Shown here: piece after piece, positions 60,583 to 64,000 of the stretch | How the letters are laid out: each line of letters starts with the position of its first letter | How positions within the stretch are numbered: position 1 is the first letter of the stretch | DNA from: Levilactobacillus tangyuanensis | GTDB lineage: Bacteria; Bacillota; Bacilli; Lactobacillales; Lactobacillaceae | Assembly (NCBI RefSeq): GCF_003946545.1 | Contig: NZ_RHOA01000001.1 | Coordinates: 290,751-354,750, forward strand | DNA: 64,000 bases | Direction: 5' to 3' | Program-made: the position numbers and the translations under genes | The notes under the pieces: generated by a model | Told to the model about the DNA's origin: nothing | Databases searched by the model: none | What the model saw: the letters and a program-made list of their open reading frames with translations, nothing else

Positions 60583-61953
60583 ATGACAGACAACGTTTCA
60601 ACGAAGCCGCGTGACCTGATGGGCTCCGCAAACGGACCGTCATTGGAAGAGATCAATGGGACGGTTACGATTCCGAAGGAAAAGGGTTTCTGGAAGAACC
60701 TGATGGCCTTTTCTGGGCCAGGGGCATTGGTTGCCGTGGGTTATATGGATCCGGGTAACTGGGTAACGTCAATCGGTGGTGGGGCTAAATACGGCTACCT
60801 ATTGATGTCTGTGATCTTGATTTCGAGTTTAATCGCGATGTTACTTCAATACATGGCGGCTAAACTGGGCATTGTGACGCAGATGGACTTGGCTCAGGCT
60901 ACCCGAGCACATACGACCAAGCGAATTGGGGCGGTTCTATGGGTCGTCACCGAATTGGCGATTATGGCGACGGATATCGCCGAAGTCATTGGGGGCGCCA
61001 TTGCCTTGCAATTACTGTTCGGTGTGCCACTGATCATCGGTGTGTCCCTGACTGTTTTTGATGTCTTACTTCTATTATTGTTAACGAAATTGGGCTTCCG
61101 AAAAATTGAAGCCATTGTTATTTGTTTGATTGCAGTGATCTTGGTGGTCTTTGCCTATGAGGTTATTATTGCGCAGCCTGATATGGGGGCCGCAGTAGCG
61201 AACTTTGTGCCACGGACCGAAATTATGCATTCCGGCCAATTGACGATGGCCTTGGGGATTGTTGGGGCGACGGTTATGCCACATAACCTGTACCTCCATT
61301 CATCGATCTCACAAACCCGAAAGTTCAATCGGGAAGATCCCAGTGAAATGGCACGGGCCGTTAAGTTCACCACGTGGGACTCTAACATCCAGTTATTTGG
61401 GGCATTCGTGATTAACTGTCTACTTTTACTCTTGGGAGCGGCCATGTTCTTTGGCAAAGGCGCCGATCAATTGGGAACCTTTGGGAACTTGTACGCGGCC
61501 CTGCAAGATAACAAATTGGCCGGTGCGGTTGCTTCGCCACTATTATCAACGCTGTTTGCAGTTGCCCTCTTGGCGTCGGGTCAAAACTCGACCATCACGG
61601 GAACGCTGACGGGACAGATTACCATGGAAGGGTTTATTAACCTGAAAGTGCCGTTGTGGGTCCGTCGGTTATTGACGCGGTTGATTGCGGTTGCCCCCGT
61701 GATCATCGTGACCATTTGGTTCGGTGGGGATGAGACCGCCTTGGATAACTTGTTGGTGAATTCGCAAGTCTTCCTATCCATTGCCCTGCCTTTCTCCATG
61801 ATTCCACTGACGGTGTTCACATCGTCTAAGAAAATTATGGGTGAACGTTGGGTCAATAAGCCCTGGGTAACGATTTCGGCTTGGACGTGTACGGTGGTCT
61901 TGACGATTCTGAACTGTCAGATTGTCTGGGAAAGTATTCGCGGCCTGTTTTAG
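60583..61953 (+). CDS. mntH: Nramp-family Mn2+/H+ symporter
   Basis: 456 residues from ATG 60583, with 11 spans. The metal-binding pair is clear: D-P-G-N-W in span 1 and [10 protein letters not shown] in span 6 (the Met-Pro-His motif). Lactobacilli accumulate manganese as antioxidant, and MntH is a main importer. Strong single promoter; no MntR gene is adjacent. Confidence 0.92.
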   Translation: MTDNVSTKPRDLMGSANGPSLEEINGTVTIPKEKGFWKNLMAFSGPGALVAVGYMDPGNWVTSIGGGAKYGYLLMSVILISSLIAMLLQYMAAKLGIVTQMDLAQATRAHTTKRIGAVLWVVTELAIMATDIAEVIGGAIALQLLFGVPLIIGVSLTVFDVLLLLLLTKLGFRKIEAIVICLIAVILVVFAYEVIIAQPDMGAAVANFVPRTEIMHSGQLTMALGIVGATVMPHNLYLHSSISQTRKFNREDPSEMARAVKFTTWDSNIQLFGAFVINCLLLLLGAAMFFGKGADQLGTFGNLYAALQDNKLAGAVASPLLSTLFAVALLASGQNSTITGTLTGQITMEGFINLKVPLWVRRLLTRLIAVAPVIIVTIWFGGDETALDNLLVNSQVFLSIALPFSMIPLTVFTSSKKIMGERWVNKPWVTISAWTCTVVLTILNCQIVWESIRGLF

Positions 61954-61962
61954 CGCGGTGTA

Positions 61963-61991
61963 TTGACTTTTGTCGAGACTCCCGGTATCAT
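61963..61991 (+). promoter_or_regulatory. Promoter of the tyrS T-box leader
   Basis: TTGACT (61963-61968), 17 bases, TATCAT (61986-61991). Confidence 0.8.
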
Positions 61992-61997
61992 CAATTG

Positions 61998-62221
61998 CAT
62001 AAGCGAAGAATCAGTTGAGTAGTGAAGGCGGCTCTGGTGAAGAGACCTAACGGTGCTGGAAGTTAGGCCATCCGTCTTGATGAATTACGCTGTGGAGCGG
62101 CCGTTAATTCGGCGGGTCATTCCGTTAAAGATGACGAGCGGTTGTCGATCGACAACAACTTGGGTGGTAACGCGGATTTTAATTCGTCCCTGATGGCATT
62201 GGCCATTAGGGACTTTTTTTA
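61998..62221 (+). promoter_or_regulatory. T-box riboswitch of tyrS
   Basis: The leader between promoter and tyrS has a long stem I region, the conserved T-box sequence TGGGTGGTAACGCGG at 62161-62175 and a terminator GTCCCT.ATGGC/GCCAT.AGGGAC with T7 (62186-62220). A TAC codon in the GAATTAC segment (62086-62088) is a good specifier for Tyr. Uncharged tRNA-Tyr would pair and prevent termination, raising tyrS expression. Confidence 0.9.
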
Positions 62222-62250
62222 TTGTTGAGCACAATCTAGGAGGAACGTAT

Positions 62251-63510
62251 ATGTCAATTATTGATGAGTTAAAGTGGCGTGGCGCCGTGAATCAGCAGAC
62301 CGATGAAGACGGCCTGGGTAAGTTAGTTAATGAAAAGGCCGTTGGCTTGTATGCAGGGATTGACCCAACAGGGGATTCCATGCATATTGGTCACTTGATT
62401 CCATTCATGATCCTGAAACGGTTCCAGTTGGCTGGTCACCGTCCTTACATTGTTATCGGTGGGGCAACGGGGTCAATTGGTGATCCTTCCGGTAAGAAGG
62501 CCGAACGTGTTCTACAGACGATGGACCAAGTCCGGCATAACCAGGACTGCCTGACTCATCAGATGGAACATCTCTTTGGGCAAGACGGGTCGTTCAAGAT
62601 TGTGAACAACTACGACTGGTTATCTAAGATTTCTCTATTAGACTTCTTGCGAGATTACGGGAAGCTGTTTAACGTGAATAACATGTTAAACAAGGAAGTC
62701 GTTGCGTCACGGCTGGAAGTTGGGATTTCATACACGGAATTCACGTACCAAATTCTGCAATCCATTGACTTCCTCCACCTGTTTGAGGCGGAAGATGTTC
62801 AACTGCAAATTGGTGGGGCTGACCAGTGGGGGAATATCACCGCCGGGATCGATTTGATCCACAAGCAACATGGTGCGGATGCACGGGCGTACGGGTTAAC
62901 CATTCCGTTATTATTAAAGGCCGATGGGACTAAGTTTGGTAAATCCGAGGGCGGTAACATCTGGTTAGACCCAGAAAAGACCTCACCATACGAGTTCTAC
63001 CAGTTCTGGATCAACACGGATGATCGGGATGTCGTCAAGTTCCTGAAGTACTTCACATTCTTAGATGAGGATGAAATCAAGCATCTTGAAGCTACGGTGG
63101 CTGACCATCCTGAGAAGCGTGAGGCGCAGATTCGCTTGGCAGAAGAAGTGACCGAGTTTGTTCACGGTAAGGATACCGTTGTTGAGGCCCAACACATCAC
63201 GAAGGCTTTGTTTTCCGGGGATGTGGCTGATTTAACGGCTAGTGAAATTGAACAAGGTTTCAAGAAGATGCCATCAGTTACCGTTAATGCTGACCAGAAG
63301 AACATTGTAGAATGGTTGGTTGACGACACTAAGATTGAATCATCTCGGCGTCAAGCGCGTGAAGACCTGACCAATGGGGCGATTCGGATCAATGGTGAAA
63401 AAGTTACAGCAACGGACGTGGATATCGATCCAACGAGTGCGTTCGATGGAAAATTCGTGATTGTTCGTCGGGGAAAGAAGCGGTACTTCCTGGTTCGTGT
63501 TACTAATTAG
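62251..63510 (+). CDS. tyrS: Tyrosyl-tRNA synthetase
   Basis: 419 residues, class I synthetase. It has a HIGH-type motif S-M-H-I-G-H-L, Tyr-binding G-I-D-P-T-G and Q-I-G-G-A-D-Q-W-G-N-I, the KMSKS-type K-F-G-K-S and a C-terminal S4 RNA-binding domain (SSRRQAREDLTNGAIRINGEKV). It charges tRNA-Tyr. Length is normal for the family. Preceded by its own T-box; AGGAGG precedes the ATG. Confidence 0.97.
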   Translation: MSIIDELKWRGAVNQQTDEDGLGKLVNEKAVGLYAGIDPTGDSMHIGHLIPFMILKRFQLAGHRPYIVIGGATGSIGDPSGKKAERVLQTMDQVRHNQDCLTHQMEHLFGQDGSFKIVNNYDWLSKISLLDFLRDYGKLFNVNNMLNKEVVASRLEVGISYTEFTYQILQSIDFLHLFEAEDVQLQIGGADQWGNITAGIDLIHKQHGADARAYGLTIPLLLKADGTKFGKSEGGNIWLDPEKTSPYEFYQFWINTDDRDVVKFLKYFTFLDEDEIKHLEATVADHPEKREAQIRLAEEVTEFVHGKDTVVEAQHITKALFSGDVADLTASEIEQGFKKMPSVTVNADQKNIVEWLVDDTKIESSRRQAREDLTNGAIRINGEKVTATDVDIDPTSAFDGKFVIVRRGKKRYFLVRVTN

Positions 63511-63522
63511 GTTAGTTTTGTT

Positions 63523-63558
63523 GGCGTGAATGACTGATTAAGTCGTTCACGCCTTTTT
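63523..63558 (+). terminator. Terminator of tyrS
   Basis: GGCGTGAATGACT/AGTCGTTCACGCC stem and T5. Confidence 0.88.
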
Positions 63559-63687
63559 GTTGCTCAAAAAAGGCGAACGCTGTAATCATAAAAAACAGGA
63601 AACACACGGCCGTCAGGTAACTATAATTACTGCTTTCAACTATAAGGTATGGCTTTGAAAAAAGATTCGAATACTTTCATATTTTAG

Positions 63688-63894
63688 TTGACGGGTGGGA
63701 GCTGAGTTGTTATAGTTATATACGTTGTCACGACGAGTCACCAACTAGACCAATTGATTAATTGAAATTAGTTATTGACAAGGATGACAACGAAATGATA
63801 TTCTAATAAAGCTGTCGCTTAGCGATGGAAAATCAGTCAGGAACGTTGTTAAATCAAACTTCTGGTTGACGTTATATCACTCGTATGGTATGAT
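63688..63894 (+). promoter_or_regulatory. Three tandem rRNA promoters
   Basis: P1: TTGACG (63688-63693), 17 bases, TATAGT (63711-63716). P2: TTGACA (63775-63780), 18 bases, TATTCT (63799-63804). P3: TTGACG (63866-63871), 17 bases, TATGAT (63889-63894). Tandem strong promoters with AT-rich upstream tracts are typical of rRNA operons. Confidence 0.8.
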
Positions 63895-64000
63895 AATTAA
63901 GTTAGCTGTGAGAGCAGATAACTGGTAGACCTTTGAAAACTGAACATTGTTTCGACAAACCAAATATGTGTAGGGCGGTTTGATATTTATATCAAACCCA
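63895..64000 (+). rRNA. rRNA operon leader (16S begins beyond the window)
   Basis: The CTTTGAAAACTGAACATTG segment at about 63932 is the standard pre-16S leader of lactobacilli, and the last bases (GGTTTGATATTTATATCAAACC palindrome, 63978-63998) look like part of the processing stalk. No mature 16S sequence is inside the window. Confidence 0.75.

Overview
The window is a low-to-mid GC Gram-positive chromosome segment that reads as a member of the Lactobacillaceae, most like the Levilactobacillus/Lactiplantibacillus side of the family. The signs are KxYKxGKxW-type signal peptides, LPQTxE-like sorting signals, MucBP repeats, a WxL-domain lectin, a tyrosyl-tRNA T-box, a PyrR-type leader, cre and CIRCE-like boxes, frequent TTG/GTG starts behind strong AGGAGG sites, and many short hairpin-plus-T-run terminators. 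Species assignment is inference; no complete rRNA gene lies inside the window.

Layout. 1-6.8 kb: 3' end of a secreted beta-helix protein, a CIRCE-like box in front of an Spx-family regulator that lacks the redox CxxC, an NlpC/P60 hydrolase, a glycerol facilitator, and the first of a surface-protein cluster. 4.7-15.8 kb: three related LRR/MucBP cell-wall proteins, a small secreted protein and a choice-of-anchor A adhesin, with an IS3-family orfA relic in the gap at 7.5 kb. 16-22.5 kb: NmrA/Rrf2 pair, a teichoic-acid-type glycerophosphotransferase with an unrecognised partner, and an MFS exporter whose divergent HxlR regulator carries a nonsense codon. 22.6-31.5 kb: lectin/WxL protein (with cre), diacetyl/acetoin-type SDR (with cre), TetR regulator, aldo-keto reductase, and a BceAB-like ABC exporter with its own GntR regulator. 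31.6-33.2 kb: an AT-rich decayed patch with small membrane proteins and a frameshifted, chimeric ABC ATPase. 33.3-42.1 kb: Fe-S-related protein, another wall-anchored adhesin, a metal P-type ATPase, a multicopper oxidase, a CzrA-type sensor facing CadD, and YeiH facing a LysR regulator. 42.2-52.8 kb: MFS exporter, a 1.1-kb gene-free but highly structured stretch, an AraC regulator, an ABC-F protein, a zinc-ribbon membrane protein, an arylsulfotransferase-family protein, and a YtrA-type GntR/ABC operon. 52.8-64 kb: DUF2200, a pyrimidine salvage pair behind a PyrR-like attenuator, an icaA-D-B-like PNAG operon, Mga-like and MarR regulators, MntH, T-box-tyrS, and three tandem promoters leading to an rRNA operon that starts just past the end.

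The most unusual material is non-coding. At 43.4-44.35 kb two multi-hairpin elements on the + strand face a minus-strand RNA candidate whose hairpins present GGGG(G) loops. Four G.T wobbles pair only on the minus strand, which fixes its sense. A second set of GGGG-loop hairpins sits in the 3' UTR at 52.65-52.75 kb. A separate ~175-bp repeat occurs twice (24850-25023 minus, 39882-40057 plus) and its stems differ by compensating changes, which argues for selection on structure.

As a whole this is an accessory-rich envelope/stress/metal region: wall-anchored adhesins, wall polymers (glycerophosphate polymer, PNAG), drug and metal exporters with adjacent regulators, and two housekeeping anchors (tyrS and the rRNA leader) at the right end.
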